Shown: piece by piece, positions 32,243-41,778 of the stretch
Numbering within the stretch: the stretch's first letter is position 1
Layout: each line of letters opens with the position of its first letter
NCBI GenBank assembly: GCA_965224495.1
Contig: CBDCZI010000029.1
Span: 1 to 64,000, forward strand
Direction of reading: 5' to 3'
Origin: CBDCZI01 sp965224495
GTDB lineage: Bacteria; Bacteroidota; Bacteroidia; Cytophagales; JAAEPT01
Length of the DNA stretch: 64,000 bases
Notes under the pieces: generated by a model
What the model was told of the DNA's origin: nothing
Seen by the model: only the letters and a program-made list of their open reading frames with translations
Databases searched by the model: none
Translations under genes and position numbers: made by a program

Positions 32243-33442
32243 ATGAAGAAGTTTATTAGAGTAGTAAAGACGCTTTCATTAGCGGTAGGAGCTGCATCTA
32301 TCCTGTTATCTTGTAGTGGCCCAGGACGCCCTACGAGTAGCGCACCAGGAGCTGCAAGTACAGTTACCGGATTAGGATACAATGAAGAGGACGGGTTTGA
32401 AGTTGCTGCTTATGCAGGTCAACCAGACGGTCCAAACTTGGTTTACATTGAAGGTGGTCGTTCGGTTTTAGGTTCTTTTGAAGAGGATTTGATGAAACGT
32501 CACGATAATACTGAACGTACGGTTACGGTTGCATCTTTTTATATGGATGAAACAGAAGTAGCAAATGTTCACTGGTTAGAATATATGTATTACCTACAAA
32601 AGGATTCGGGAGGAACAGATGCTTATACAAATGCATTGCCTGATACTTTGGTATGGAGAAGTGAATTAGCTTACAATGATCCTTATGTTGATCATTATTT
32701 AAGATACCCTGGTTTCCGTTATTTCCCAGTTGTGGGTGTGACTTGGGAGCAAGCAGAAAGATTTTCTGAATGGAGAACGTTGGTTGTAAACAACAACTTG
32801 GCTAAAATGGCTGGTGTTGAGGTTCCAGAATCAGGAGATGGACGTATTCCTTTGGAGTCTGGTGTTGTTTTACCTAACTACCGTTTGCCTTCTGAGGCTG
32901 AATGGGAATATGCTGCAAAAGCACTTATTGGTAACCAATGGTTAGATGAAAATCAAACACATTCAAGATTATACCCTTGGGATGGTCACGCATTACGTAA
33001 TCCTTACGGAAGAGAAATGGGTACATTCTTAGCTAACTTTAAGAGAGGTCGTGGAGATTATGCTGGTATTGCTGGTAAATTAAACGATGGGGCAATGATT
33101 ACTGATTATATCTATAATTACCCTCCAAATGATTTCGGTCTTTACAACATGGCAGGTAATGTAAACGAATGGGTAGCGGATGTTTACCGTCCTGTTTCAT
33201 TCCAAACGATTGATGATTTGAACCCGTTCCGTAGAAATGGATTCTTAGATGATGAAGATGGATACGATACAAAAGGATTCCAATCAATGATTTCTAACAA
33301 GTCAAGAGTATTTAAAGGAGGGTCTTGGAAAGATGTTGCTTATTGGATGGCTCCTGGTACAAGACGTTATATTGCTCAAGATTCAAGTACTGCAACTATT
33401 GGTTTCAGATGCGCGATGATTAGAGCTGGTTCTAACTACTAA
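32243..33442 (+). CDS. GldJ-like gliding/T9SS lipoprotein, copy 1
   Basis: This 399-aa protein has a lipoprotein signal peptide (lipobox ILLSCSG, C24). A formylglycine-generating-enzyme-like (SUMF1) domain covers about 70-395: GPNLVYIEGGRSVLGSFEED, SFYMDETEVANVHWLEYMYY, PDTLVWRSELAYND, YPGFRYFPVVGVTWEQA, LPSEAEWEYAAKA and GNVNEWVADVYRP. The PDTLVW and YND/RYP features and the DETEVAN segment fit GldJ better than GldK. GldJ is needed for gliding and T9SS assembly and stabilises GldK in Flavobacterium (family knowledge). It is shorter than the Flavobacterium protein (about 560 aa). A strong terminator follows. Confidence 0.78.
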   Translation: MKKFIRVVKTLSLAVGAASILLSCSGPGRPTSSAPGAASTVTGLGYNEEDGFEVAAYAGQPDGPNLVYIEGGRSVLGSFEEDLMKRHDNTERTVTVASFYMDETEVANVHWLEYMYYLQKDSGGTDAYTNALPDTLVWRSELAYNDPYVDHYLRYPGFRYFPVVGVTWEQAERFSEWRTLVVNNNLAKMAGVEVPESGDGRIPLESGVVLPNYRLPSEAEWEYAAKALIGNQWLDENQTHSRLYPWDGHALRNPYGREMGTFLANFKRGRGDYAGIAGKLNDGAMITDYIYNYPPNDFGLYNMAGNVNEWVADVYRPVSFQTIDDLNPFRRNGFLDDEDGYDTKGFQSMISNKSRVFKGGSWKDVAYWMAPGTRRYIAQDSSTATIGFRCAMIRAGSNY

Positions 33443-33464
33443 GAGAACAAACTTCTTAACTATT

Positions 33465-33496
33465 AAGCGGCTCATTTTGATGAGCCGCTTTTTTTT
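33465..33496 (+). terminator. Terminator after the first gldJ-like gene
   Basis: The stem AAGCGGCTCA pairs with TGAGCCGCTT around a 6-base loop, followed by six T. It separates transcription of the two gldJ copies. Confidence 0.92.
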
Positions 33497-33596
33497 GCGT
33501 ATAAGAGATTACGTCTTTAAGTAAGACGTGTAAATTATCTATTTAATTACTTTTAACGTCGGGTTTGTGAAAAATCGACGCTAAACCTGATTTGTA

Positions 33597-34793
33597 TTGG
33601 CTAAATCAATTGTAAAATATTTCTTACTTCTTTTGGTTGTGTTTTCTTGTGCTAAAAAAGGAAACTCATCGGACCAACCGACAAGTTACGACCCTGGCGA
33701 TGTCAGTACAGTAACAGGTACGGCTTATAGCTCCGAAAAAGAAGGTTTCGAAGTACACGAGTTTACAGGTCAACCCGAAGGCCCAAATTTGGTCTATATT
33801 GAGGGAGGGCGTACGGTACTTGGTGCTTACGAAGAAGATTTGCTTCATAGTGGAAACAACTTGGAGCGAACAGTTACGATTGCGTCTTTTTATTTAGATG
33901 AAACAGAGATGGCAAATATTCATTGGCTTGAATATTTATATTATTTACAAAAAGATTCTTTAGAAGAAGATACTTACGAAGCAGCTCTTCCTGATACTTT
34001 GGTATGGAAAAGTGAGCTGGCTTACAATGACCCTTATGTAGATCATTATTTACGTTACCCTGGGTTTCGTTTTTTTCCTGTAGTCGGAGTTACTTGGGAA
34101 CAATGTCAAGATTTTTGTACATGGAGAACTGATGCTGTAAATCTAGCACTCGCTAAAGAAGCAGGTATCGATACCGAAGACACTTCTGGTGTAGTTGCCA
34201 CTGTCGAATCTGGCTTGATATTACCTAATTACCGATTGCCAACAGAGGCAGAGTGGGAATATGCGGCACAAGCAGTAATAGATAATAAGTGGTTAGACGA
34301 AAATAATATCCAACAACGTATTTATCCTTGGGATGGTCACGCATTACGTAATCCTTACGGTAAAGCGATGGGTATGTTTTTAGCAAACTTCAAAAGAGGG
34401 CGTGGTGATTATGCAGGTATCGCTGGAGCACTTAATGATGGTGCAATGATTACGGATTACGTGTACAATTATCCCCCAAATGATTACGGATTGTATAATA
34501 TGGCAGGAAATGTCAATGAATGGGTAGCAGATGTTTACCGTCCGTTGTCGTACCAAGTGTTTGACGATTTAAACCCTCACCGTAGAGATGGAGCACAAGA
34601 CGAAGAGGATGGTTACGATACCAAAGGCTACCAATCGATGGTGAGTGATAAAATGCGTGTGTTTAAAGGCGGTTCTTGGAAAGATGTAGCGTATTGGCTT
34701 ATTCCTGGTACTCGACGTTATATGTCACAAGACTCGAGTAATGCAATGACAGGTTTTCGTTGTGCGATGATACGATTGGGTACTAACCATTAA
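33597..34793 (+). CDS. GldJ-like lipoprotein, copy 2
   Basis: This 398-aa tandem paralogue has the same domain layout. The start is TTG at 33597 (no in-frame ATG nearby), giving a short lipoprotein signal ending VVFSCAKKG (C18). The SUMF1-like segments match copy 1 nearly throughout: GPNLVYIEGGRTVLGAYEED, SFYLDETEMANIHWLEYLYY, PDTLVWKSELAYND and GNVNEWVADVYRP. The main differences are in the signal peptide region and in a 15-residue patch around AGIDTEDTSGV. The gene overlaps comF tail to tail by 4 bp. The two copies may form a heteromer or act under different conditions. Confidence 0.76.
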   Translation: MAKSIVKYFLLLLVVFSCAKKGNSSDQPTSYDPGDVSTVTGTAYSSEKEGFEVHEFTGQPEGPNLVYIEGGRTVLGAYEEDLLHSGNNLERTVTIASFYLDETEMANIHWLEYLYYLQKDSLEEDTYEAALPDTLVWKSELAYNDPYVDHYLRYPGFRFFPVVGVTWEQCQDFCTWRTDAVNLALAKEAGIDTEDTSGVVATVESGLILPNYRLPTEAEWEYAAQAVIDNKWLDENNIQQRIYPWDGHALRNPYGKAMGMFLANFKRGRGDYAGIAGALNDGAMITDYVYNYPPNDYGLYNMAGNVNEWVADVYRPLSYQVFDDLNPHRRDGAQDEEDGYDTKGYQSMVSDKMRVFKGGSWKDVAYWLIPGTRRYMSQDSSNAMTGFRCAMIRLGTNH

Positions 34794-35494
34794 TTGGATA
34801 CTGCGATTGCTAATACGGCAATGTACTTTTTGTTTATTTTGGCTTTGGTCAATTCTTTGGTGCAACTTGTCAAGGTTGCTCCCGAAGTGAGGACGTCATC
34901 TACTAATAAAATATTTTTGCCTTTTAACTGATCGCCAATATCTTTTAATTTATAAGCATAGTCAGTATTTTCCCAACGTGCCATTCTTCCCTTCTTTGTT
35001 TGGGTTTTGTTGTGTGTGACTTTTGTTAATACATTTGTTAAGATCGGTTTGTCAATAATTACAGCAATGCCTTTGGCTATAATGTTTGCTTGGTTAAAAC
35101 CTCTTTTTTTATGCTTTTTGTAATGCAAAGGGACAGGGATAATGAAATCGATGTCTTTCATACTGTTAGATTCGATGATTTTCACACCCAATTTTTTGCC
35201 CAAATAAACACCTAATGCAATTTCTTCTTTGTATTTAACTTTGTTAATTAGCTCTTGGGAATAACCCTTTTTTTGGTAGTCCATTAACCCAATGATTGCA
35301 TCGATAGGTTGCTCTGCAAAACGTAATAAAACGGTGTCTTCTTTTTGGTAGGCGATGTAGAGGTTGTGTTCGCAAAATAGGCAGAGAGATGTTTCGTTTT
35401 CTAAAAGAGGAAGGTGACAAGCTTGGCATAATTCGGGGTAAATCAAATCAAGGAAAGCAGAAAACGGTTTGATTAAATATGTGAAAAATGACAT
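34790..35494 (-). CDS. ComF family phosphoribosyltransferase-like protein
   Basis: The 234-aa protein has an N-terminal double CxxC zinc ribbon (C23, C26, C38 and C41 in CQACHLPL and CLFCEHNL). A C-terminal type I phosphoribosyltransferase fold follows, with the PRPP-binding loop ILLVDDVLTSGATLTSC and the upstream IIPVPLHYKKHKKRGFNQA typical of ComF/GntX. ComF proteins are needed for natural DNA uptake in several bacteria; whether this one is cannot be told. It converges with gldJ copy 2. Confidence 0.9.
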   Translation of the reverse strand: MSFFTYLIKPFSAFLDLIYPELCQACHLPLLENETSLCLFCEHNLYIAYQKEDTVLLRFAEQPIDAIIGLMDYQKKGYSQELINKVKYKEEIALGVYLGKKLGVKIIESNSMKDIDFIIPVPLHYKKHKKRGFNQANIIAKGIAVIIDKPILTNVLTKVTHNKTQTKKGRMARWENTDYAYKLKDIGDQLKGKNILLVDDVLTSGATLTSCTKELTKAKINKKYIAVLAIAVSN

Positions 35495-35622
35495 GTAATT
35501 TAATGTTTATGGATTCGTTTGAAAACCAATAGTTTATACGTTTGTTGTTGCTTAGTGAGTTGGGGAATCTAAATTATTAAAAAATTAAGTAATCTGCTCT
35601 TAGTAGTTCGGTATTAAAGCAG

Positions 35623-35630
35623 TAATTTTG
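35623..35630 (+). promoter_or_regulatory. Candidate -7 box (TAATTTTG) of prfC
   Basis: Exact TAnnTTTG match, 22 bases before the prfC ATG. No convincing TTTG is seen at -33. Confidence 0.45.
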
Positions 35631-35651
35631 TAGTACTAATACAAATGTGCT

Positions 35652-37226
35652 ATGGGATTTAACGAGGAGATAAAAAGAAGACGAACATTTGCTATCGTCA
35701 GTCACCCTGATGCGGGTAAAACCACTTTAACGGAGAAGTTATTACTTTTTGGTGGAGCTATTCAGGTTGCAGGTGCTGTAAAATCGAACAAGATTAAAAA
35801 ATCTGCAACGTCCGATTTTATGGAGATTGAAAAGCAAAGAGGGATTTCTGTTGCGACTTCTGTTATGGGCTTTGAGTACAATGGTATCAAAGTGAATATT
35901 CTCGATACACCTGGTCACAAAGATTTTGCTGAAGATACTTACCGTACACTTTCTGCCGTAGATAGTGTGATTGTGGTTATTGATGTTGCCAAAGGGGTAG
36001 AGGAACAAACTCAAAAATTGGTTGAGGTTTGTCGTATGCGAAACACACCTATTATTGTTTTTATAAACAAATTGGATAGACCAGGACAAGATGCCTTTGA
36101 TTTATTAGATGAGATAGAACAAAAATTACATATAAAAGTACGTCCTCTAAGTTGGCCAATTGGTATGGGGCGTGACTTAAAAGGAATTTACAATTTATTT
36201 GATTCGAGTTTGAATTTATTTGAGCCAAACATTCAAAATATCGCTCCAAGTATTCGTATCGCTCTGGAGAGCGAGGAATTGGAAAAAGAAATTGGTGTTG
36301 ATGCTACTGCCGAATTGAGAGAAGAAGTGGAACTGGTAGAAGGGGTTTATCCTAAATTTGAAGTGCAAGATTATTTAGATGGAGCGATTTCACCTGTCTT
36401 TTTTGGTAGTGCGTTGAATACTTTTGGTGTGAAAGAATTGTTGGATAGTTTTATCCGTATTGCACCTTCGCCAAGACCAATTGCTTCGGAAGAACGAATT
36501 GTTGACCCTTACGAAGATAAATTCACTGGTTTTGTGTTTAAAATCCACGCCAATATGGATCCAAAACACCGTGATAGAATTGCCTTTTTGAAAGTCTGTT
36601 CGGGTACATTTAAGCGTAATACCAATTATACAAGTATGCGTTTGAATAAGAAACTGAAGTTTTCTAATCCAACAGGTTTTATGGCACAGAAAAAAGAAGT
36701 GCTGGAGGAGGCTTTCCCTGGAGATATTGTTGGGTTGTATGATTCGGGAAATTTTAAAATAGGAGATACGTTAACGGAAGCAGAAACTTTGCACTTCAAA
36801 GGTGTACCAAGTTTCTCTCCTGAGATTTTTAAATTTATTGATAATGCTGACCCAATGAAGTCGAAACAATTGAATAAAGGGATTAGTCAATTGATGGATG
36901 AAGGTGTGGCTCAATTGTTTACAAGTGAGTTTAACGGACGAAAAATTATTGGTACAGTAGGACAACTTCAGTTTGAGGTAATTGAGTACCGTTTGGAACA
37001 CGAATATGGTGCTAAATGTAGCTGGGAGTCTTTAGCAATTCACAAAGCGTGTTGGATTAGTAGTGAAAGTGACGAAGAGTTAAAAGAGTTTAAAATGCGT
37101 AAAGAACGCTTTATTGCCAAAGATAAATTTGGACAATATGTTTTCTTGGCAGATTCTCGTTATTCTATCACTCAAGCAGAACAAAAATACAAGAGCTTAA
37201 CTTTCCATACGACCTCAGAGTTTTAA
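35652..37226 (+). CDS. prfC: Peptide chain release factor 3
   Basis: This 524-aa translational GTPase recycles RF1/RF2 after termination. G1 is SHPDAGKTTLTEK, the switch I region contains FMEIEKQRGISVATS, G3 is LDTPGHKDFAEDTYR and G4 is INKLDRPG. Domains II and III follow (FVFKIHANMDPKHRDRIAFL; GQLQFEVIEYRLEHEYGA), as in RF3 rather than EF-G. Length matches the family (about 525 aa). It is a single gene with its own candidate promoter, followed by repeat copy D. Confidence 0.96.
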   Translation: MGFNEEIKRRRTFAIVSHPDAGKTTLTEKLLLFGGAIQVAGAVKSNKIKKSATSDFMEIEKQRGISVATSVMGFEYNGIKVNILDTPGHKDFAEDTYRTLSAVDSVIVVIDVAKGVEEQTQKLVEVCRMRNTPIIVFINKLDRPGQDAFDLLDEIEQKLHIKVRPLSWPIGMGRDLKGIYNLFDSSLNLFEPNIQNIAPSIRIALESEELEKEIGVDATAELREEVELVEGVYPKFEVQDYLDGAISPVFFGSALNTFGVKELLDSFIRIAPSPRPIASEERIVDPYEDKFTGFVFKIHANMDPKHRDRIAFLKVCSGTFKRNTNYTSMRLNKKLKFSNPTGFMAQKKEVLEEAFPGDIVGLYDSGNFKIGDTLTEAETLHFKGVPSFSPEIFKFIDNADPMKSKQLNKGISQLMDEGVAQLFTSEFNGRKIIGTVGQLQFEVIEYRLEHEYGAKCSWESLAIHKACWISSESDEELKEFKMRKERFIAKDKFGQYVFLADSRYSITQAEQKYKSLTFHTTSEF

Positions 37227-37291
37227 TGACGAAACATACAGACGTTAGAAAGTTGGGTTATTTCTACCATTAAGGGTTGGTCGCCTTACTG

Positions 37292-37518
37292 ACGGCGTAG
37301 GGATTGCAGTGGAAATCCTTTTTTGTTCTTTGAAGTTACTAAGTATTATAGACTTTTGGCTGTTAGTGAATAACCCAATGATGGTATGGCTTACACAAAA
37401 AAGATTGAGAACGATAAAGCCCGACCCCGTTCTGTGTTTTGTCGGTTAGCTACGTTTCTGTCGGTGTTTTGTCTATGAAATACTTAAAATCAGTTCGTGG
37501 AAAGGGGGACGCTCCAAT
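37292..37518 (+). repeat. Dispersed intergenic repeat, copy D
   Basis: Block 1 is ACGGCGTAGGGATTGCAGTG followed by GAAATCC. Block 2 is AAGATTGAGAACGATAAAGC followed by CCGACCCCG, and block 3 is TTTTGTCGGTTAGCTACG with TTTCTGTCGGTGTTTTGT. The final block is GGGGGACGCTCCAA. Block 1 can pair GGAT with ATCC around a 10-base loop. It fills most of the prfC to lipoprotein gap. Confidence 0.85.
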
Positions 37519-37596
37519 GTAAACTATTTGTCGTCTTGCTTAACAAATCTTGAAATGCCACGTATAATGAGTAGCTTAGATAAAATTAAATAAAAA

Positions 37597-38133
37597 ATGA
37601 TGAAAACATTAACCAAATTCTTATTTGTAGCGGTTGCTTTGTTGGCTTTTAGTTCTTGTAACAAAGAAAACGACGAGATCGTCGATGGTGACGGAACGGT
37701 CATCACAGCGGGACACACGGGCGGTGCAACGTGTTCGCCACGGTATGTAACAACGCCTGCTGAAGGAAAATTAGATAATAAATTATTGAAAATATTATCG
37801 GTAACGGCATCGACAAACTATTTTGATGATACAGAATACCGTATTACGTTTAATGATGCTGTTTTATTGACAGGCTCTTGCTCGGTAGGAAGTGAGGGCA
37901 CGAAAAGATCTGCAACTTTAACGGTGAAAAAAGTAGTTGGGACATACAACTTGAGTGACTCAAAATCAGTATCTTTCTCTACCGTAAAAGTTGGTTCGAC
38001 AATAGTTGATGTGGTTTCTTGTGGGCAAATTGAGATTTTATCAATTTCTGCTGACGAGGTAACTGGGAGAATCCACGCAATTGGTGATGAAACACAATTG
38101 AATGGTACTTTTACTGCACAAATTTGTAAGTAA
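37597..38133 (+). CDS. Small lipoprotein of unknown function
   Basis: The 178-aa protein has a lipoprotein signal (MMKTLTKFLFVAVALLAFSS ending in Cys, lipobox FSSC) followed by an acidic linker and a compact beta domain. Internal cysteines in ATCSPRY, TGSCSVG, VVSCGQI and the terminal QICK could form disulfides. It resembles the many small lipid-anchored surface proteins of the phylum, and no named domain is recognised. A strong candidate promoter starts right after its stop, so it appears to be a separate unit. Confidence 0.65.
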   Translation: MMKTLTKFLFVAVALLAFSSCNKENDEIVDGDGTVITAGHTGGATCSPRYVTTPAEGKLDNKLLKILSVTASTNYFDDTEYRITFNDAVLLTGSCSVGSEGTKRSATLTVKKVVGTYNLSDSKSVSFSTVKVGSTIVDVVSCGQIEILSISADEVTGRIHAIGDETQLNGTFTAQICK

Positions 38134-38139
38134 ATTTTC

Positions 38140-38168
38140 TTGAATACAGAAGAAGGAATGTATCTTTG
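38140..38168 (+). promoter_or_regulatory. Candidate promoter (TTG / TATCTTTG) before 38202
   Basis: TTG at 38140-38142, 18 bases, then an exact TATCTTTG at 38161-38168. A start site near 38175 would exclude the GTG at 38166 and favour the ATG at 38202 for the next gene. Confidence 0.6.
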
Positions 38169-38201
38169 GTGCATTCCTTTTTTTATGTTCAGGTTTACAG
38201 T

Positions 38202-38843
38202 ATGGCTTCACAAATAGATTACATTGCCAAAGTCTTGCAAGACGAGTTATTTTGGACAACGACCGAAATTGATTTTAATTTTTCGGTTGGTTCTGTGATG
38301 CGACAAGAACCTTACAAAACGTATTTGCAAGAAGTTTTTGAAGAATTGGGTGGTGTTGCCAAGGAGTTACCGATTAGTTATGCGTTTCCTCATTTGCAAA
38401 GTGAAAGTTTTTTCATTGTATTTAATGATGCACTGACATTTAATAAATATAGAAATATAACCTTACGGTCGGAATTTTACGAGGAGTTACCTGACTTTCC
38501 TCTGCAAAATTACCGCCGTTTTTGTCGAACAAATGAACGTCAATGTTTGAGTGTCGGTCAGAAAAACTGGACAAATAAATCAGCTGAATATTATTTTGGG
38601 AAATCACAAGAAGTTGGTGATTTGACTTTTGACGGTTCGGCTCAATGGAAAAAAAGAGCCTTTGAACAATTTTTGTTTGATGTTTTGGCAAAGGCTTCCA
38701 ATAAAAAAGTGATTTACTTATCAATCTATGATGTCGTGATGATAAATGGGCAGTTGTCACCACTCGAAAAACTAACGTTATCTCAAAACCCTCAATCAAC
38801 AAAATACTTATGGAATTACCTCAAAAGATTATTGGGACGTTAA
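38202..38843 (+). CDS. Hypothetical protein, about 213 aa
   Basis: I recognise no family. The protein is soluble, opening MASQIDYIAKVLQDELFW, with alternating aromatic-rich strands and helices (FEELGGVAKELPISYAFPHL, IVFNDALTFNKYRNITLRSE, LFDVLAKASNKKVIYLSIYD) and a basic C-terminus. The start at ATG 38202 is chosen because a clear promoter -7 box ends at 38168, 34 bp upstream. The gene overlaps the SMP-30-like lipoprotein gene by 34 bp, so the two are probably cotranscribed. Confidence 0.6.
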   Translation: MASQIDYIAKVLQDELFWTTTEIDFNFSVGSVMRQEPYKTYLQEVFEELGGVAKELPISYAFPHLQSESFFIVFNDALTFNKYRNITLRSEFYEELPDFPLQNYRRFCRTNERQCLSVGQKNWTNKSAEYYFGKSQEVGDLTFDGSAQWKKRAFEQFLFDVLAKASNKKVIYLSIYDVVMINGQLSPLEKLTLSQNPQSTKYLWNYLKRLLGR

Positions 38844-39685
38844 TCGTTCTTTGTTTATTTTATTCGTGTAAAACACCCGAAAAGCACACCGAACAAAAAG
38901 TGATTTTATCGACTGATTTTACGGAAATGGGTGTTTTTACTGACGGTATAGAAGGTCCTGCTATCAACTCAAAAGGTGAGTTGTTTATTGTGAATTTTGA
39001 GAAACAAGGCACAATAGGTTTTGTTAATCAAAAAGGAAAGTGTGCTGTTTATTTGACTTTACCCAAAGGAAGCACAGGGAATAGCATCCGATTTGATGCA
39101 ACTGATACGATGTATGTTGCCGATTATTCGGGACACGTGATTTATAAAATAGCACCAGACAAAACGATAGATACATTGGTTTATCATCCAGGATTTACAC
39201 AACCCAATGATATTGCGTTGGCGTCTAACGGAAATGTTTACGCCTCTGACCCCAAATGGGCAGACGGTACAGGGCAACTTTGGTTGGTACGTAACGGAAA
39301 AGCAATTTTACAAGAAAAAAACATGGGCACAACCAATGGTATTGAGCTAAGTCTGGATGAGAAAAAACTTTATGTAAATGAAAGTGTGCAACGTAAAGTA
39401 TGGGAGTATTCTGTCGGTCAGGATGGTGTTTTATCGAATAAAAAGTTGTTTCATCAATTCAAGGATTTTGGAATGGACGGAATGAAAATGGATAATAAAG
39501 GGAATTTGTATATTGCTCGTTATGGAGCAGGAGTGATTGCTGTATTATCGCCTAAAGGAGAACTAAAAAAAGAATACAAATTAAAAGGACAGCACCCCAC
39601 AAACTTGGTGTTCAGTAAAGACCAAAAAACGGTATTCGTAACGATGCAAAAACGTAAAGGTGTAGAGAAAATAGCATTGAAATAA
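38810..39685 (+). CDS. SMP-30/gluconolactonase-like beta-propeller lipoprotein
   Basis: The 291-aa protein has a lipoprotein signal (IIGTLIVLCLFYSCKT, lipobox LFYSC). A six-bladed propeller of the SMP-30/LRE family follows. Conserved metal-site segments are visible: IEGPAINSKGELFIV (the EGP glutamate), TQPNDIALASNGNVYASD, TTNGIELSLDEKKLYVNES and FGMDGMKMDNKGNLYIARYG. Members hydrolyse lactones or esters, and lipidated ones act in the periplasm; the substrate is unknown. It overlaps the upstream gene by 34 bp. Confidence 0.85.
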   Translation: MELPQKIIGTLIVLCLFYSCKTPEKHTEQKVILSTDFTEMGVFTDGIEGPAINSKGELFIVNFEKQGTIGFVNQKGKCAVYLTLPKGSTGNSIRFDATDTMYVADYSGHVIYKIAPDKTIDTLVYHPGFTQPNDIALASNGNVYASDPKWADGTGQLWLVRNGKAILQEKNMGTTNGIELSLDEKKLYVNESVQRKVWEYSVGQDGVLSNKKLFHQFKDFGMDGMKMDNKGNLYIARYGAGVIAVLSPKGELKKEYKLKGQHPTNLVFSKDQKTVFVTMQKRKGVEKIALK

Positions 39686-39882
39686 ATTGGTTTTAGCACA
39701 ATACATTACAAATGTTAAAAACTTGTTGATATGTTCGTTGGGTACTAATTTCATTCGTTTCATAGCCTATTTAGCTGATAACAAGTAGGTAAGTTCGTTT
39801 TGTTATTTCACAAAAATGTTTAACTATTGAAGGGTGGGCTTTCACTGTTTCTTAGCCAATTCTTTCTTTGTACCTTGGGGAT

Positions 39883-41775
39883 ATGTCAGATATCATTCAT
39901 CTTTTACCTGAGGCGTTAGCCAATCAAATCGCTGCAGGAGAGGTCGTTCAGCGTCCTGCTTCAGTAGTGAAAGAATTGTTGGAAAACTCAATTGACGCAG
40001 GAGCTACGGAAATTCAATTAATCGTGAAAGAGGCAGGCAGAACGCTTATTCGAGTGATTGATGACGGAAAAGGAATGTCTGAAAGTGATGTGAGAATGTG
40101 TTTTGAACGACACGCTACGTCTAAATTAAAGACAACAGAAGACTTGTTTAATATCCGAACAATGGGGTTTCGGGGTGAAGCGATGGCTTCTATTGCTGCA
40201 ATTTCCCAAGTCGAATTGGTAAGTAAGCAACTCAACGATGAGCTAGGCACAAAGTTATGTATTAATGGGTCAAAGGTGGTTTCTCACGAGCCTGAAGTTT
40301 GTGAAACAGGCACGTCTATTTCTGTGAAAAACCTCTTTTTTAACGTCCCTGCTCGAAGAAACTTCTTAAAATCAAATGCCGTTGAGCTCAAACATATTAT
40401 TGAAGAGTTTCAGCGTGTCGCATTGGCTCATACGGATATTCATTTTGTGTTAATGCAAAATGATATGGAATTGTTCAATTTACCATCAAGCAATCTTAGT
40501 CAACGAATAGTTAATGTTTTTGGTAAAAATTACAAAGAACAATTAGTAGCTGTTGACGAAAGTACCGACCACGTAAAAATTAGTGGCTTTGTGGGTAAAC
40601 CTGATGCTGCTAAAAAAACACGAGGCGACCAATATTTTTTTGCCAACAACCGTTTCATCAAATCACCTTACCTCAATCACGCAGTATTAAATGCTTTTGA
40701 TGGATTGCTGCAACAGGGAACACACCCATTTTATGTATTGTTTATTGAAATTGACCCCAAGCATATTGATATCAATGTTCACCCAACAAAAACGGAAATA
40801 AAATTTGACGACGAACGAACGGTTTATGCGATTATGCAGGCAACTGTTCGTAAAGGAATTGCTGTTCATAACCTGACACCATCATTAGATTTTGAGCAAG
40901 ATATAAATTTTGGTACAGTAACGGTAGGGAAAAGAGATTATGGTGATGAAAACTCGCCTTTCAAAAATTGGACACCACCAACGGATCAAGCTGAGCGTCC
41001 GTCTTTTCCTTCTTCAGGAAATTCGTTTGATAGAAGTGCTGAAATACCTGCTTTTTCTCGACCGCAACCGACACAAAGAGAAATAAACAACCAAGAAAAT
41101 TGGACAGATTTGTATGCTTCGATGGGATCAACTACTGAGCAAGAACCTACGTCTTTAGAAATCACTTTTGATAGTGCAATAAATAAACCCGAGACGCCTG
41201 TAATAAATGGCGAAGCGGAAGCAATTTTTCAACTAAAAAACAGTTGTATAGTTACTCAAACTAAGTCAGGTTTGTTGTTGGTTGATCAACAAGCGGCACA
41301 CGAACGCGTGTTGTTTGAGAGATACAAACGCTCGCTTGCTAATAAAAAAGCAATGTCACAGCAGGTATTGTTTCCTCAACATATTGATTTGTCAGTAGGC
41401 GATTTTCAATTAGTAATGGAACTGAAAGAGGAGATAGCTGAATTGGGATTTGTGTTTGAAGAGTTTGGGCAAAACACGATAATTATTCAAGGTGTACCGA
41501 CCAATGTGGTAAATGAGGACGAGAAAGCCTTGTTTGAAGGGTTGGTTGAACAATACAAGTGGAATAGTCAAGAGTTAAAACTCTCGAAAAGTGAAAATTT
41601 GGCACAAGCCTTTGCTAAGCGTTCGAGTATGAAAAAAGGACAAAAAATGGAGCAAGAAGAGATGAATAGTTTGATTGGTCAATTATTTAGTTGCGAAAAT
41701 CCGAACTATACACCCGACGGACGACCAACTTTTGTTATCTTAGGCGTTGAAACGATAGAACAATATTTTAAATAA
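39883..41775 (+). CDS. mutL: DNA mismatch repair protein MutL
   Basis: The 630-aa protein has the GHL ATPase N-terminus (IAAGEVVQRPASVVKELLEN, ENSIDAGA, DDGKGM, GFRGEAMASIAAIS), the transducer domain with FFANNRFIKSP and the C-terminal dimerisation domain. The C-terminus contains LLVDQQAAHERVLFERY, matching the DQHA-x2-E-x4-E nuclease motif except for Gln at the His position, as I recall in other Bacteroidota MutL proteins. The ATG at 39883 (MSDIIHLLPEALANQ) is preferred over a TTG at 39868. Two rhomboid genes follow within 3 bp, probably one operon. Confidence 0.95.
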   Translation: MSDIIHLLPEALANQIAAGEVVQRPASVVKELLENSIDAGATEIQLIVKEAGRTLIRVIDDGKGMSESDVRMCFERHATSKLKTTEDLFNIRTMGFRGEAMASIAAISQVELVSKQLNDELGTKLCINGSKVVSHEPEVCETGTSISVKNLFFNVPARRNFLKSNAVELKHIIEEFQRVALAHTDIHFVLMQNDMELFNLPSSNLSQRIVNVFGKNYKEQLVAVDESTDHVKISGFVGKPDAAKKTRGDQYFFANNRFIKSPYLNHAVLNAFDGLLQQGTHPFYVLFIEIDPKHIDINVHPTKTEIKFDDERTVYAIMQATVRKGIAVHNLTPSLDFEQDINFGTVTVGKRDYGDENSPFKNWTPPTDQAERPSFPSSGNSFDRSAEIPAFSRPQPTQREINNQENWTDLYASMGSTTEQEPTSLEITFDSAINKPETPVINGEAEAIFQLKNSCIVTQTKSGLLLVDQQAAHERVLFERYKRSLANKKAMSQQVLFPQHIDLSVGDFQLVMELKEEIAELGFVFEEFGQNTIIIQGVPTNVVNEDEKALFEGLVEQYKWNSQELKLSKSENLAQAFAKRSSMKKGQKMEQEEMNSLIGQLFSCENPNYTPDGRPTFVILGVETIEQYFK

Positions 41776-41778
41776 GCG

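Noticed and set aside
39868..39885. MutL start at TTG 39868
   Set aside because: The family start MSDIIHLLPEALANQ fits ATG 39883, and the extra residues MYLGD are not conserved in MutL proteins.
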